A stretch of 64,000 nucleotides of DNA from Rhodobacter sp. (GTDB taxonomy: Bacteria > Pseudomonadota > Alphaproteobacteria > Rhodobacterales > Rhodobacteraceae). The DNA is taken from positions 1 to 64,000 of the forward strand of contig JADJAB010000014.1 of the NCBI GenBank assembly GCA_016704435.1, written 5' to 3'. Both the position numbers and the translations under genes were made by a program. The notes under the pieces were generated by a model. It had not been told where the DNA came from. It saw nothing but the letters and a program-made list of their open reading frames with translations, and did not search any database. Below, piece after piece: positions 8,175 to 17,313 of the stretch (position 1 is the stretch's first letter; each line of letters begins with the position of its first letter).

Positions 8175-10546
8175 ATGACAGAAGCATCCCATTTGAAGAC
8201 TGTCGAGCAACGGCTCTTGTGGCTGTCGCATTGGATGATCCATCACGCCAACCACGTCCGCCCCAAAGCGGGTGGGATCAAGATCGGCGGGCATCAGGCC
8301 AGTTCGGCCTCAATGGTGTCAATCATGACGGCACTGTATTTCTCGGCCTTGCGGCCAGAGGACCGGTGGCGTCAAGCCGCATGCCAGCCCGGTGTTCCAT
8401 GCCAGCACTACCTCATGGGTCGACCAGACCGGGAACGGATGGAAGCATTTCGCGCCTACGGCGGCGTGCAATCATACCCGAGCCGCACCAAAGACGTGGA
8501 TGATGTGGATTTCTCGACCGGATCTGTGGGCCTGGGCGTGGCAATCACTTCTTTCGCGTCGCTCGTGCAGGATTACGTCGCTGCCAAACCCTGGGGGCGC
8601 GATGCGCCGATGGGGCGCATGGTGGCGCTGGTCGGCGATGCGGAGCTGGATGAGGGTAACGTCTATGAGGCCCTGCAGGAGGGCTGGAAGAACGACCTGC
8701 GCAACTGCTGGTGGATCATAGACTATAACCGCCAATCGCTTGACGGGATTGTCCGAGAGGGGTTGTTCGGGCGTGTCGAGAAGATCTTCGCCGCCTTCGG
8801 CTGGGATGTGGTGCGGATCAAATACGGCGTCCTGCAACGCGCGGCCTTTGCCGAAAACGGCGGCGAAAAGCTGCGTGACTGGATCGATGCCTGCCCAACT
8901 CAGGACTATGCCGCGCTTACCTTCATGGGCGGCGCGGTCTGGCGCCAGCGCCTGATGGAAGATCTGGGGATCAGGGCGACGTCAGCGCCCTGATCGAGCG
9001 GCGCAGTGATGCAGAACTCAGCGTTGATGGAAAACCTTGGCGGCAATTGCGTGGCCACCATGGCCGGGACCTTCGCCGCAGTCGACCACGACCGCCCGAC
9101 TTGCTTTCTCGCCTATACGATCAAGGGTTGGGGTACGCCGATCGCGGGCCACAAGGACAACCACGGCGGACTGATGAACAGGGCTCAGATGGCAGGCATG
9201 GCAAGCGCATATGGGCGTGCCTGAGGGCGCAGAATGGGAGCCTTTTCGCCACCGTGGCGGACCGCGCGGCGTTCGAGGCTTTCTGGACGACGCGCCCTTC
9301 TTCAAAGCCAGGCGCGGCGTTCAGGGATGCCGGCGCTGCCGTACCGGAGATCACCTTCGAAAACGAGCGTGAAACATCGACACAGGCCGCATTCGGCAAA
9401 ATCCTCGATCAACTGGCCAAGGGCGACAGCGCGCTCGCCGACCGGATCGTGACGACATCACCCGATGTGACGGGCACCACCAACCTTGGCCCCTGGGTCA
9501 ACCGGCGCAAGCTCTTTGCCCGCACCGTGCAGTCCGACGCATTCATCGAGCATCGCATCCCATCGACCGCGAAATGGGAATTCACGCCGGCGGGCCAGCA
9601 TATCGAACTGGGCATCGCCGAGATGAACCTGTTTCTGCTGCTTGGGGCTGCGGGCCTTGCGCACAGCCTTTTCGGCAAGCGGCTCATCCCCATCGGTACG
9701 GTCTACGATCCCTTTGTGAACCGCGGCCTCGATGCATTGAACTATGCCTGCTATCAGGATGCGCGCTTCATGATCGTAGGTACGCCCTCTGGCATTACGC
9801 TTGCACCCGAAGGCGGCGCGCATCAGTCCGTGGGCACGCCGCTGATCGGCATGAGCCAGGACGGGTTGGCCGCCTTTGAGCCCGCCTTCGCCGATGAACT
9901 GGCGGTGATCCTCGAATGGTCATTCGACTACTTGCAGCGCGACGGCGAGGGTGACCCGGACGAGCGTACGTGGCTGCGTGACGAGACTGGCGGCTCGGTC
10001 TATCTGCGGCTCACCACAAACCCGATTGAACAGCCGGGCAAGCGCGGCAACGACGCGTTTCTCCAGGGAACGATCGACGGTGCCTATTGGTTGCGCGACC
10101 CTGGTCCGAATTGCGAGGTCGTCATCGCCTATCAGGGTGCCGTTGCTCCCGAGGCGATCAGGGCTGCCGGGATGCTGGCCGAAGCACGCCGGGACGTTGG
10201 CGTCCTGGCCGTGACCTCGGCCGACCGGCTGAACGCGGGCTGGACTGCGGCGCAGCGCGCGCGCGTCCGTGGCAACGATGCGGCGCAATCGCATATTGAG
10301 CGGATCCTGGCGCGGCTGCCTGCTCATTGCGATCTGGTAACTATGATTGACGGTCATCCCGCGACGCTGGCTTGGCTCGGCGCTGTGGCGGGGCACCGGA
10401 CGATCCCGATCGGGGTGGAACACTTCGGCCAGACCGGGACCGTCAGCGATCTGTATCGGCACTTTGGCCTTGATGCCGGCAGCGTCGTTGCGCGAATCAA
10501 CCGCCTGACTCGTGGCCGACCGATTGCGCCGAACCGAGCATCCTGA
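8175..10546 (+). pseudogene. Homodimeric E1 2-oxoacid dehydrogenase (AceE-like), multiply frameshifted
   Basis: Pieces in all three frames assemble into an E1 of about 790 residues (AceE is typically about 890). Visible in order are HWMIHHANHVRPKAGGIKIG, GHQASSAS, YGGVQSYPSRTKDVDDVDFS, and the ThDP-binding stretch VALVGDAELDEGNVYEALQE. They are followed by DYNRQSLDGIV, NLGGNCVATMAGTFAAVDHD, WGTPIAGHKDNHGGLMN, then from about 9260 IELGIAEMNLFLLLGAAGLA and EGGAHQSVGTPLIG. Frame changes are needed near 8370-8410 (two), 8966-8969, 9015-9027, 9200-9210, 9240 and 9285-9300. Position directly after methionine gamma-lyase suggests a 2-oxobutyrate dehydrogenase E1 giving propionyl-CoA; E2 and E3 are not adjacent. 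As read, it cannot make a functional enzyme. Confidence 0.85.
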
Positions 10547-11280
10547 GGCTGGCCGACCGGGTCACCCGCGAAACGAGGCGTCCTGAGGGACAATCAATAC
10601 GCTGGGTTTTCGGCACCAAGGGCAGCCTGGACCAAGTGAATGTCCGGTTCATCTGGTTGGTAGCCTTGTCCGGCCCGGCCTGCCGCCCGAGGCCTGTGCC
10701 CTGGCCATCCTTCGTACCGCGATCCGCCGCCTTCATCCCGACACGCTGGCCGTGCGCAGCTTTCGAGAGGCGCGGAAGCGCTATCACCGCGAGATGCCTC
10801 AAGCGCATACCGGCGCCGGTGCCGGGACTGAAGCCGCCCGGCCGTTCACGTCGGACCGGCCCGACCGCTCTCGAAACATGGCGGCCCGGCCTGGCTGTGC
10901 CCGGGTTCTTGTCCTCCGCTTGTGAAGGAGCCAGCCATGGCCGAATGTTTCACCCACTTTTCCTGCTTTCCCGATGCTGGCACGCCTGAGAAGGCCGCCC
11001 ATACCCGCGCCGACACCGACACATCCGGTTGATCCCTCTGACATCGCGCGGCCGACAGCCCGTGACGACGGCCTCATTGCACCCCGAACTCGCCGCCGGC
11101 CGCTTCTGCGTTCGCCCTGGCCGCGCTGATGGCAGGCCGAAGCTTCTGCAAAAGCAGACCCGACGCAACCCGCTGAAACCGACTTCAGTCAGGTGTTCGA
11201 GGCGACTGACCGCATCCTTCGGGATGGGACGGAAACGTGCAGCCACCGGATCGGGGACGTGATGGAGAAGCCTAAGAAAG
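10547..11280. other. No recognisable gene; probable degraded coding DNA
   Basis: This 734-bp stretch has no convincing intact gene. On the plus strand, a stretch around 10679-10800 reads LPPEACALAILRTAIRRLHP, which has coding-like composition but no recognised family. A short ATG frame with a good ribosome-binding site at about 10936 (MAECFTHFSCFPDAGTPEKA) stops after about 31 codons. A further piece around 11170-11270 reads DFSQVFEATDRILRDGTETC. These look like fragments of degraded genes, but I cannot name a parent family. Confidence 0.4.
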
Positions 11281-11700
11281 TCACCCCTCTGGCGCGTGAC
11301 CCGAGGCGCGGCGCAAGCTGCCCTGCAGGGGAACGGCGGCCGACAGCGTGTTCGAAATCGTGCCGTATTTCAGCACGTTGCGATGCAGAAGATCGAGGCG
11401 CTGGTCGGTCTCGGGGCTGTCGACGATGATCTCGTAGCGTATCAGGGTCAGTTTGGGCGGCGCATCCTGGCGCACGGCCTCCAGTTTCACCTCCGCGCCG
11501 TCGATCTGGAACTGCAGCGTCGGCGTCACCCGCTCGATCCCCTTCAGCATGCAGGCGGCGAGCCCAGACAACAGCAGTTCGACCGGGTTCATTGCGTCGC
11601 GCCGCCCGGCCAGGTCGGTGTCGAGTGCGACCTCGGCCTCCTTGGCGGCCGCAAGGCTGCCGTGCGCGTCGATACGGCGGGCGTGGACGCGGTAGTCCAT
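11281..11700 (-). CDS. OsmC-family peroxiredoxin-like protein
   Basis: This 139-residue protein shows the OsmC/Ohr fold pattern: an N-terminal strand region (MDYRVHARRIDAHGSL), then NPVELLLSGLAACMLKGIER with the family cysteine in AACM, and KLTLIRYEIIVDSPETDQRL. The C-terminal ILKYGTISNTLS-type segment appears as RNVLKYGTISNTLSAAVPL. The second conserved cysteine of Ohr enzymes is not obvious, so catalytic peroxidase activity is uncertain. It is the last gene of the arsR-permease-thioredoxin operon and its start overlaps the upstream stop at 11700. The context suggests thiol redox support for the metal/metalloid-related operon. Confidence 0.8.
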   Translation of the reverse strand: MDYRVHARRIDAHGSLAAAKEAEVALDTDLAGRRDAMNPVELLLSGLAACMLKGIERVTPTLQFQIDGAEVKLEAVRQDAPPKLTLIRYEIIVDSPETDQRLDLLHRNVLKYGTISNTLSAAVPLQGSLRRASGHAPEG

Positions 11701-11927
11701 CAGATCAGCTTTCCGATCTCGGCCGCCGTCAGCACCTTGCCGGTCGAGACGACCTTTTCGTCCACCACCAGGCCGGGGGTCGACATCACGCCATAAGCCG
11801 CGATTTCGACGAAATCCGTCACCTTGACGATCTCGGCCTCTCTGCCCGCAGCCAGAGCCGCCGCTTTCGCATTCTCGGCCAGCGCCACGCATTTCTTGCA
11901 GCCTGAACCGAGGATCTTGATGATCAT
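11700..11927 (-). CDS. Thioredoxin-like small redox protein (MTH895/TM0996 family)
   Basis: This 75-residue protein begins MIIKILGSGCKKC, the characteristic short-thioredoxin start with a CxxC redox pair at residues 10 and 13. It continues with a helical stretch and the cis-proline region VMSTPGLVVDEKVVSTGKVL. The length and motif match the redox-active disulfide protein 2 family often paired with DUF318/ArsP-type permeases. It sits 14 bp after the permease stop and overlaps the OsmC start. It probably reduces a thiol or supplies reductant for the substrate handled by the permease; that role is inferred from context. Confidence 0.88.
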   Translation of the reverse strand: MIIKILGSGCKKCVALAENAKAAALAAGREAEIVKVTDFVEIAAYGVMSTPGLVVDEKVVSTGKVLTAAEIGKLI

Positions 11928-11941
11928 GATTTGTCCTTTCT

Positions 11942-12940
11942 TCAGATGAACCAGTTGGAAACGGCGTTGAAAATCAGGCCGATCGACAGGATGCCTGCGG
12001 TCACGACCCCCGTGAAGGCAACCAGCAGCGGCATCTTCACCACGCGCTTGAGCATGATGAGCGAGGGCAGCGACAGCGCCGTCACCGCCATCATGAAGGC
12101 CAGCACGGTGCCAAGGCCCACCCCCTTGCCCACCAGCGCCTCGGCGATCGGCAGGGTGCCGAAGATGTCGGCATACATCGGAATGCCCACCAGCACCGCC
12201 ACCGGGACCGACCACCACTTGTCCTGCCCCAAGAGGGCCGAGATCACCTCGGCCGGCACCCAGTTGTGGATCGCCGCCCCGATACCCACGCCGATCAGCA
12301 CATAGGGCCAGACCCGGTGGACGATTTCCACCACCTGATCCCTTGCATAGGCCAGGCGCCCGGCGCGCGTCATCGTTGCGGCCTCCCCCGCAACCGGACC
12401 CACGCGGACAAAGCCCGCCACCTGATCCTCCATCCCCAGCCGCCCGATCACCGTGCCACCGACGATTGCCACCACCAGCCCGACGACGACATAGGCCAGC
12501 GCGATCGGCCAGCTGAAAATCGAGGCAAGCAGGATCACCGAGGCAAGGTCCACCAAAGGTGACGAGATCAGGAAGGAAAACGTGATCGCCAGCGGCAGCC
12601 CGGCGGCCGTGAAGCCGATGAAGATCGGGATCGACGAGCAGGAACAGAAAGGCGTCAACGTGCCCAGCAGGGCGGCCAGGGTATTGGCCCCCAGGCCCGA
12701 CCGGCCGCCCAGCATCGCCCGCGTCCGCTCGGGCGGGAAATGGCTTTGCACATAGGAGATGCCGAAGATCAGCACCGACAGGAGCAGGAAGATCTTGATC
12801 ACGTCATAGACAAAGAACTGCACCGACCCGCCAAGCCGCGAGGCAGGGTCAAGGCCGAGGGCCACCACCCCCTGACCGACCAGATCGTTCAGCCAGACCA
12901 TCCGCAGAAACTGATCGTTCATCCATCCGAACACGCTCAT
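11942..12940 (-). CDS. Permease of the ArsP_1/DUF318 family
   Basis: This 332-residue integral membrane protein has about eight hydrophobic segments. The family hallmark TPFCSCSSIPIFIGF lies near residue 91, including the CSC pair implicated in trivalent arsenical binding in ArsP. PMYADIFGTLPIAEAL near the C terminus is also typical. Members export organoarsenicals or are of unknown specificity. The 4-bp overlap with arsR (12937-12940) and the downstream thioredoxin support a thiophilic metal or metalloid substrate. The start MSVFGWMNDQ is set by that overlap. The substrate is not proven by sequence. Confidence 0.87.
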   Translation of the reverse strand: MSVFGWMNDQFLRMVWLNDLVGQGVVALGLDPASRLGGSVQFFVYDVIKIFLLLSVLIFGISYVQSHFPPERTRAMLGGRSGLGANTLAALLGTLTPFCSCSSIPIFIGFTAAGLPLAITFSFLISSPLVDLASVILLASIFSWPIALAYVVVGLVVAIVGGTVIGRLGMEDQVAGFVRVGPVAGEAATMTRAGRLAYARDQVVEIVHRVWPYVLIGVGIGAAIHNWVPAEVISALLGQDKWWSVPVAVLVGIPMYADIFGTLPIAEALVGKGVGLGTVLAFMMAVTALSLPSLIMLKRVVKMPLLVAFTGVVTAGILSIGLIFNAVSNWFI

Positions 12941-13227
12941 GCGCCGACCCCCTCGGTCGCGATCTCGCTGGCCAGGGCGGCATCGACCAGACGCCGGAGC
13001 GGCGGCGACAGCCCGGGGCTGATCCGGTAGCGCACCCATTGCGCGTCCCGGCGATCAACGACCAGCCCAGCCTGCTTCAGCACCTGCATGTGCCGCGACA
13101 TCCGGCTTTGCGTCGCGCCCAGCTTGCGCATCAACTCGCAGACGCAATGCTCCGATCCATCGGCAAGCAGGCGCATCGCTTCAAGGCGCGTCGGCTCGGC
13201 AAGAGCAGAAAGGACGGTCACAATCAT
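12937..13227 (-). CDS. ArsR/SmtB-family metalloregulator
   Basis: This 96-residue repressor begins MIVTVLSALAEPTRLEAMRL and has a winged HTH (QSRMSRHMQVLKQAGLVVDR, then DAQWVRYRI). The segment HCVCELM before the recognition region matches the type-1 As(III)/Sb(III) site CVC pattern (alpha-3N) of classical ArsR. It is the first gene of a four-gene operon with ATGA coupling to the permease. A perfect palindrome lies directly upstream at 13245-13260. Derepression by arsenite or a related thiophilic ion is the natural prediction. Confidence 0.93.
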   Translation of the reverse strand: MIVTVLSALAEPTRLEAMRLLADGSEHCVCELMRKLGATQSRMSRHMQVLKQAGLVVDRRDAQWVRYRISPGLSPPLRRLVDAALASEIATEGVGA

Positions 13228-13244
13228 CGGACTTACTCCAGATC

Positions 13245-13260
13245 ATGCGCATCTGCGCAT
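13245..13260. promoter_or_regulatory. ArsR operator palindrome ATGCGCA-TC-TGCGCAT
   Basis: A perfect 7-bp inverted repeat with a 2-bp spacer lies 18-33 bp upstream of the arsR start codon, where a repressor would block transcription initiation. ArsR/SmtB operators are typically imperfect palindromes in exactly this position. Confidence 0.6.
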
Positions 13261-13422
13261 AAGCGGGGGAGCCGTGCCCTGATCTGGATCATGCGGAACG
13301 ATCTTGCCGCAGGACTGTCACCAAACCCCCACCGGACGGATCGGAATGGTTCCGGCATTCGGGAAGTATGGAACTGAACCGCGCCGGCCATGGCTTTGCG
13401 ACGCTCGGCCACGAGACCAGTG

Positions 13423-14547
13423 CTATCCCGACACGCTCATCGAGCGGCGAAACAGCACCAGGCTGGCCGCAAAGAAGGTGATGCCCAGCCCGGCCATCAA
13501 CGACAGTTCAACCCAGACCGCGCTTGGGCCCGCACCGCGGAACACCACCGCCTTGGCGAAGGCCAGGAAATGCCGCGACGGCAGCGCCATGGTCAGGCGT
13601 TGAACGATCTCGGGCTGGCTTTCGACAGCGCCCATGCCGCCCGACAGCATGATGATCGGGATCACCACCATGATCACCAGCAGTGCAAATTGCGCCATGC
13701 TGCGGGCGACGGTGCCCAGAAACATCCCGATGGCGGCAGCGGCGGCCAGATAGACGGCCGTCCCCGCCAGCAACAGCGGCACCGACCCCTCCACCGGCAC
13801 CTGCAACAACTGCTGCACCACGAAGAACAGCGACAGGGTGAAAGCCGTCAGCACCACGACGACATTGGCCAGCACCTTGGACAGCGCAATCTCGAACGGC
13901 GTCAGCGGCATCACCATCAGATGCTCGATGGTGCCCTGCTCGCGCTCGCGCAGCATGGCGGCCCCGGTCAGCGCGATGGTCAGGAGCGACAGCTGGTTCA
14001 ACAGCGACGACATCGCCTTGAACCAGACCGGGTTGCCGTTGGGGTTGAAGGCGCGGCGCAATTCCAGCCGCAAGGCGGGTTCAGGCGCATCGGGGCTGCC
14101 TGACAGAAAGGCGCGGGTTTCGGAGGCCAGGATATTGGCGATGTAATCGGTGCCAAGCTGGGCCTGCGATACAGCGGTGGCATCGACCTCCAACTGGGCG
14201 GCGGGCATCAGGCCGGCGATCACATCGGCCTCGAATCCGGGCGGAAAGCTGAGGACGAACATGATCTGACCGGCGTCCATTGCGGGCTGCACCCGGTCGG
14301 GTGTGATGGCGATCGGCGGCTGGAACCAGGGCGGGCCAAGCGCATCGGTCAGCGCCCTGGTCAGCGCGGAGTTGTCTTCATCCAGAATGGCGATGGCGGC
14401 GTTGCGGACGGTATCTCCGGCACCGCTGGCCTCCAGCATCACGGCGACAACGAAGGACCACAGGATCAGCACCACCATCACCGGATCACCCAGCACGCTT
14501 TTCAGCTCTTTGCCCGCCAGCCAGAAGATGTTCGTCAGCCGCCGCAT
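13423..14547 (-). CDS. ABC-2 type exporter permease (YhhJ-like), copy 1
   Basis: This 374-residue ABC-2 membrane subunit has an N-terminal TM helix (MRRLTNIFWLAGKELKSVLG and following), a large extracytoplasmic domain of about 150 residues, then five C-terminal TM helices. The conserved cytoplasmic loop LREREQGTIEHLMVMPLTPF is intact. It lies 3 bp after the RbbA-like gene, forming a HlyD-RbbA-YhhJ exporter operon. A paralogue of nearly identical length and order is at 57952-59073. The export substrate is unknown for this family. Confidence 0.9.
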   Translation of the reverse strand: MRRLTNIFWLAGKELKSVLGDPVMVVLILWSFVVAVMLEASGAGDTVRNAAIAILDEDNSALTRALTDALGPPWFQPPIAITPDRVQPAMDAGQIMFVLSFPPGFEADVIAGLMPAAQLEVDATAVSQAQLGTDYIANILASETRAFLSGSPDAPEPALRLELRRAFNPNGNPVWFKAMSSLLNQLSLLTIALTGAAMLREREQGTIEHLMVMPLTPFEIALSKVLANVVVVLTAFTLSLFFVVQQLLQVPVEGSVPLLLAGTAVYLAAAAAIGMFLGTVARSMAQFALLVIMVVIPIIMLSGGMGAVESQPEIVQRLTMALPSRHFLAFAKAVVFRGAGPSAVWVELSLMAGLGITFFAASLVLFRRSMSVSG

Positions 14548-14550
14548 CGC

Positions 14551-17313
14551 TCACCGCTCCTGCTTGCGCAGCGCCAGCACCGCCAGCCCGGTCAGGACCG
14601 GGCCAAAGGCGGCCAGACGCAGCAGGTGGCCGGACAGTTCGGACAGGCCGAGGCCCTTGGTGAAGGTGCCGACGCTGATGCCCATGTACCAGGTGGTGGG
14701 CCAGAACGTGCCCATGACGCGCGCCGCGCCTTCCAGCGAAGACACCGGCGTGATCATGCCGGAGAATTGCAGCGTCGGCATCACCGACAGGATTGCCGCC
14801 GCGAAGACGGCCGTTACCTGGGTGGCGGTCATCATCGACACCAGCAGGCCGTAGCCCGTTGCTGCCACGGCATAAAGCAGCGCACCCAGCACCAAGGCCG
14901 CCGGATCGCCCTTCAAGGGCACGCCCAGCACTGTCACCACCAGCGCCGTCAGAATGATGAAGTTCAAGAGCGTGATGCCGATATAGACCAGTTGCTTGCC
15001 GATCAGGAATTCGGCGCGGCTGGTCGGGGTGACGTAGAAATTGGTGATCGTGCCGATTTCCTTTTCGCGCGCCACGCTGACCGCCATCAGGATCGCCGGG
15101 AATAACAGCAGCAACAGCGGCGGGATCGAGGGGCCGATCGCCGGCAGGCTTTCCATCGCCGGGTTGTATTGAAAGCGCGGGACAAGTTGCGCGGGCGGGG
15201 CCGCATCGGGGCTGCGCGGCGTTGCCAGATCGGCAAGCGCCAGTGCCGATTGCCCAGCCTTGGCCAGCACATCGGCATGCGCGCTTTTGACATAGCTTTC
15301 CACCGTTCCGGCGCGGTTGGTGTCGGACCCATCGATCAGCCCGGCAATCTCGGCCGTCTCGCCGCGCCGCACGGCCTTGCCGAAGCCTGGCGGGATTTGC
15401 ATCGCCAGCGCCAGCTCGCCGCTTTCCATCCGGCGTTCCAGCGCGTCGGGGTCGGTGATCGGTGGGTTTTGGGAGAACCAGGCCGAGTCCTCGAACCCCG
15501 ACAGATAAGCGCGACTTTCCGGGCTTTGGTCCAGGTCGAACACCGCGAAGGGAATGTCGCGCACCTCCTGCGAGATGCCGAAGGACATGATCAGCAAGAG
15601 CAGCGCCGAGCCGACGAAGGAGAACACCAGCCGCACCGGATCGCGGCGCACCTGCATCGCTTCGCGCGTGGTGAAGGCCAGAAGCCGCCCGAGGCTGAAA
15701 CCGGGCGCGGATTTGGCGTGGTCCTGTGCCGCCCCGGTGGCCAGCAGGCCCTCGTCCGCCGGGGCTTCGGCTGGCTCTGCGTCCAGCATATAGGCGATGA
15801 AGGCGTCTTCCAGTGTCGCCGCCCCGCGCGCAGCGATCAGTGCCTTCGGCGCGTCCGACACCAGCACCTTGCCCGCATGCATCAGCGAGATGCGGTCACA
15901 GCGCATGCCTTCGTCCATGAAATGCGTCGAGATGAAGATTGTCACCCCATCGCGCCGCGCCAGCTCCAGCAGCATCACCCAGAACGCATCGCGCGCCTGC
16001 GGATCGACGCCGGAGGTCGGCTCGTCCAGGATCAGGATGTCGGGCGCGTGGATCACCGCAACCGCCAGCGACAGGCGTTGCCGCACGCCCAAGGGCAGCG
16101 AGGCGGCACCTTGGTCGAGATAGGGATCCAGCCCGAAGCGCGGCACAAGTTCGGCCATCCGCTTGGCGGTCAGATCGCCCCCAAGGTGGAACAGCCGCGC
16201 ATGCAACAAAAGGTTTTCACGCACCGTCAACTCGCCATACAGCGAGAAGGATTGCGACATGAACCCCACCCGTCGCCGCGCATCGAGATTTTGCGCATCG
16301 ACCGGCTGGCCGAAAATCCAGGCCTCGCCCGTCGTGGCAGGGGTAAGGCCGGTCAGCATCTTCATCGTCGTGGTCTTGCCGCAGCCATTGGAGCCGAGAA
16401 AGCCGAAGATCTCGCCCCGTTTGATCTCGAAGCTGACCTTGTCGACGGCGGTGAAATCGCCAAAGCGCTTGGTCAGGTTCCGGGCGCGAATGGCGGGTGG
16501 GCCCGTATCTGTATCGGCGGCGAGGGCGGGTTCGGGGGCGGCTGTTTGGGCCGCATCGCCACCCAACAGCGCCACATAGGCGGCCTCGACCGTCGCGGTT
16601 TGGGTGCGTGCCATCAGATTGGCGGGGCTGCCCTCGGCCAGAATCCGCCCCGCGTTCATCGCAACCAGATGGCCAAAGCGTGCGGCCTCTTCCATGTAGG
16701 CGGTCGAAACCAGCACGCTCATCTGCGGGCGGTCGGCGCGGATGGTGTCGATCAGATCCCAGAACTGGCGGCGCGACAGCGGGTCGACCCCGGTCGTCGG
16801 CTCGTCCAGGAGCAGGAAATCCGGGTCGTGGATCAGCGCGGCGCAAAGCCCCAGCTTTTGCTTCATCCCGCCCGACAGCTTGCCCGCGGGCCGCTCCATG
16901 AACGGCGCAAGGCCGGTGGCACGGGTCAGCCGGGAAATCCGCGCATCACGCTCGGCCTTGGCCAGGCCATAGAGCTTGCCGAAGAAATCCAGATTCTCGC
17001 GCAGGCTGAGGTCATGGTAGAGGTTCTTGCCCAGGCCCTGCGGCATGAAGGCGATCCGCCGCCCGGCGTCGGCACGGTGGCGGGCACTGGCCATATCGCC
17101 GCCCAAGGTCTCGACCTGACCGGATTGCAGCTTCTTGGCCCCGGCAATCAGCCCCATCAGGGTGGACTTGCCCACGCCATCCGGCCCGATCAGCCCGAGC
17201 ATCCGGCCTGCGGGCAGGTCCAGAGTCAAGTCGTGCAGGGCCTGCACCTTGCCGTAAAGATGGCTTACCCCCGCCAGCCTTGCGACGGGTGGAACCGGGG
17301 CGGCGGAGGTCAT
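14551..17313 (-). CDS. RbbA-like ABC exporter: two ATPase domains fused to ABC-2 permease, copy 1
   Basis: This 920-residue fusion has a first nucleotide-binding domain with Walker A GPDGVGKSTL near residue 40 and signature LSGGMKQKLG. The second carries GSNGCGKTTTMKML near residue 330 and the D-loop/Walker B LILDEPTSGVDPQARD. A permease follows with a TM helix near residue 550 (LVFSFVGSALLLLIMSFGIS), an extracytoplasmic domain and five C-terminal TM helices. The first-domain signature loop is LSGGMKQKL and the second is the variant LPLGVRQRL. The start at 17313 overlaps hlyD by 4 bp. The domain layout is that of the E. coli RbbA/YhiH family. It has a paralogue at 59076-61793. Confidence 0.9.
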   Translation of the reverse strand: MTSAAPVPPVARLAGVSHLYGKVQALHDLTLDLPAGRMLGLIGPDGVGKSTLMGLIAGAKKLQSGQVETLGGDMASARHRADAGRRIAFMPQGLGKNLYHDLSLRENLDFFGKLYGLAKAERDARISRLTRATGLAPFMERPAGKLSGGMKQKLGLCAALIHDPDFLLLDEPTTGVDPLSRRQFWDLIDTIRADRPQMSVLVSTAYMEEAARFGHLVAMNAGRILAEGSPANLMARTQTATVEAAYVALLGGDAAQTAAPEPALAADTDTGPPAIRARNLTKRFGDFTAVDKVSFEIKRGEIFGFLGSNGCGKTTTMKMLTGLTPATTGEAWIFGQPVDAQNLDARRRVGFMSQSFSLYGELTVRENLLLHARLFHLGGDLTAKRMAELVPRFGLDPYLDQGAASLPLGVRQRLSLAVAVIHAPDILILDEPTSGVDPQARDAFWVMLLELARRDGVTIFISTHFMDEGMRCDRISLMHAGKVLVSDAPKALIAARGAATLEDAFIAYMLDAEPAEAPADEGLLATGAAQDHAKSAPGFSLGRLLAFTTREAMQVRRDPVRLVFSFVGSALLLLIMSFGISQEVRDIPFAVFDLDQSPESRAYLSGFEDSAWFSQNPPITDPDALERRMESGELALAMQIPPGFGKAVRRGETAEIAGLIDGSDTNRAGTVESYVKSAHADVLAKAGQSALALADLATPRSPDAAPPAQLVPRFQYNPAMESLPAIGPSIPPLLLLLFPAILMAVSVAREKEIGTITNFYVTPTSRAEFLIGKQLVYIGITLLNFIILTALVVTVLGVPLKGDPAALVLGALLYAVAATGYGLLVSMMTATQVTAVFAAAILSVMPTLQFSGMITPVSSLEGAARVMGTFWPTTWYMGISVGTFTKGLGLSELSGHLLRLAAFGPVLTGLAVLALRKQER

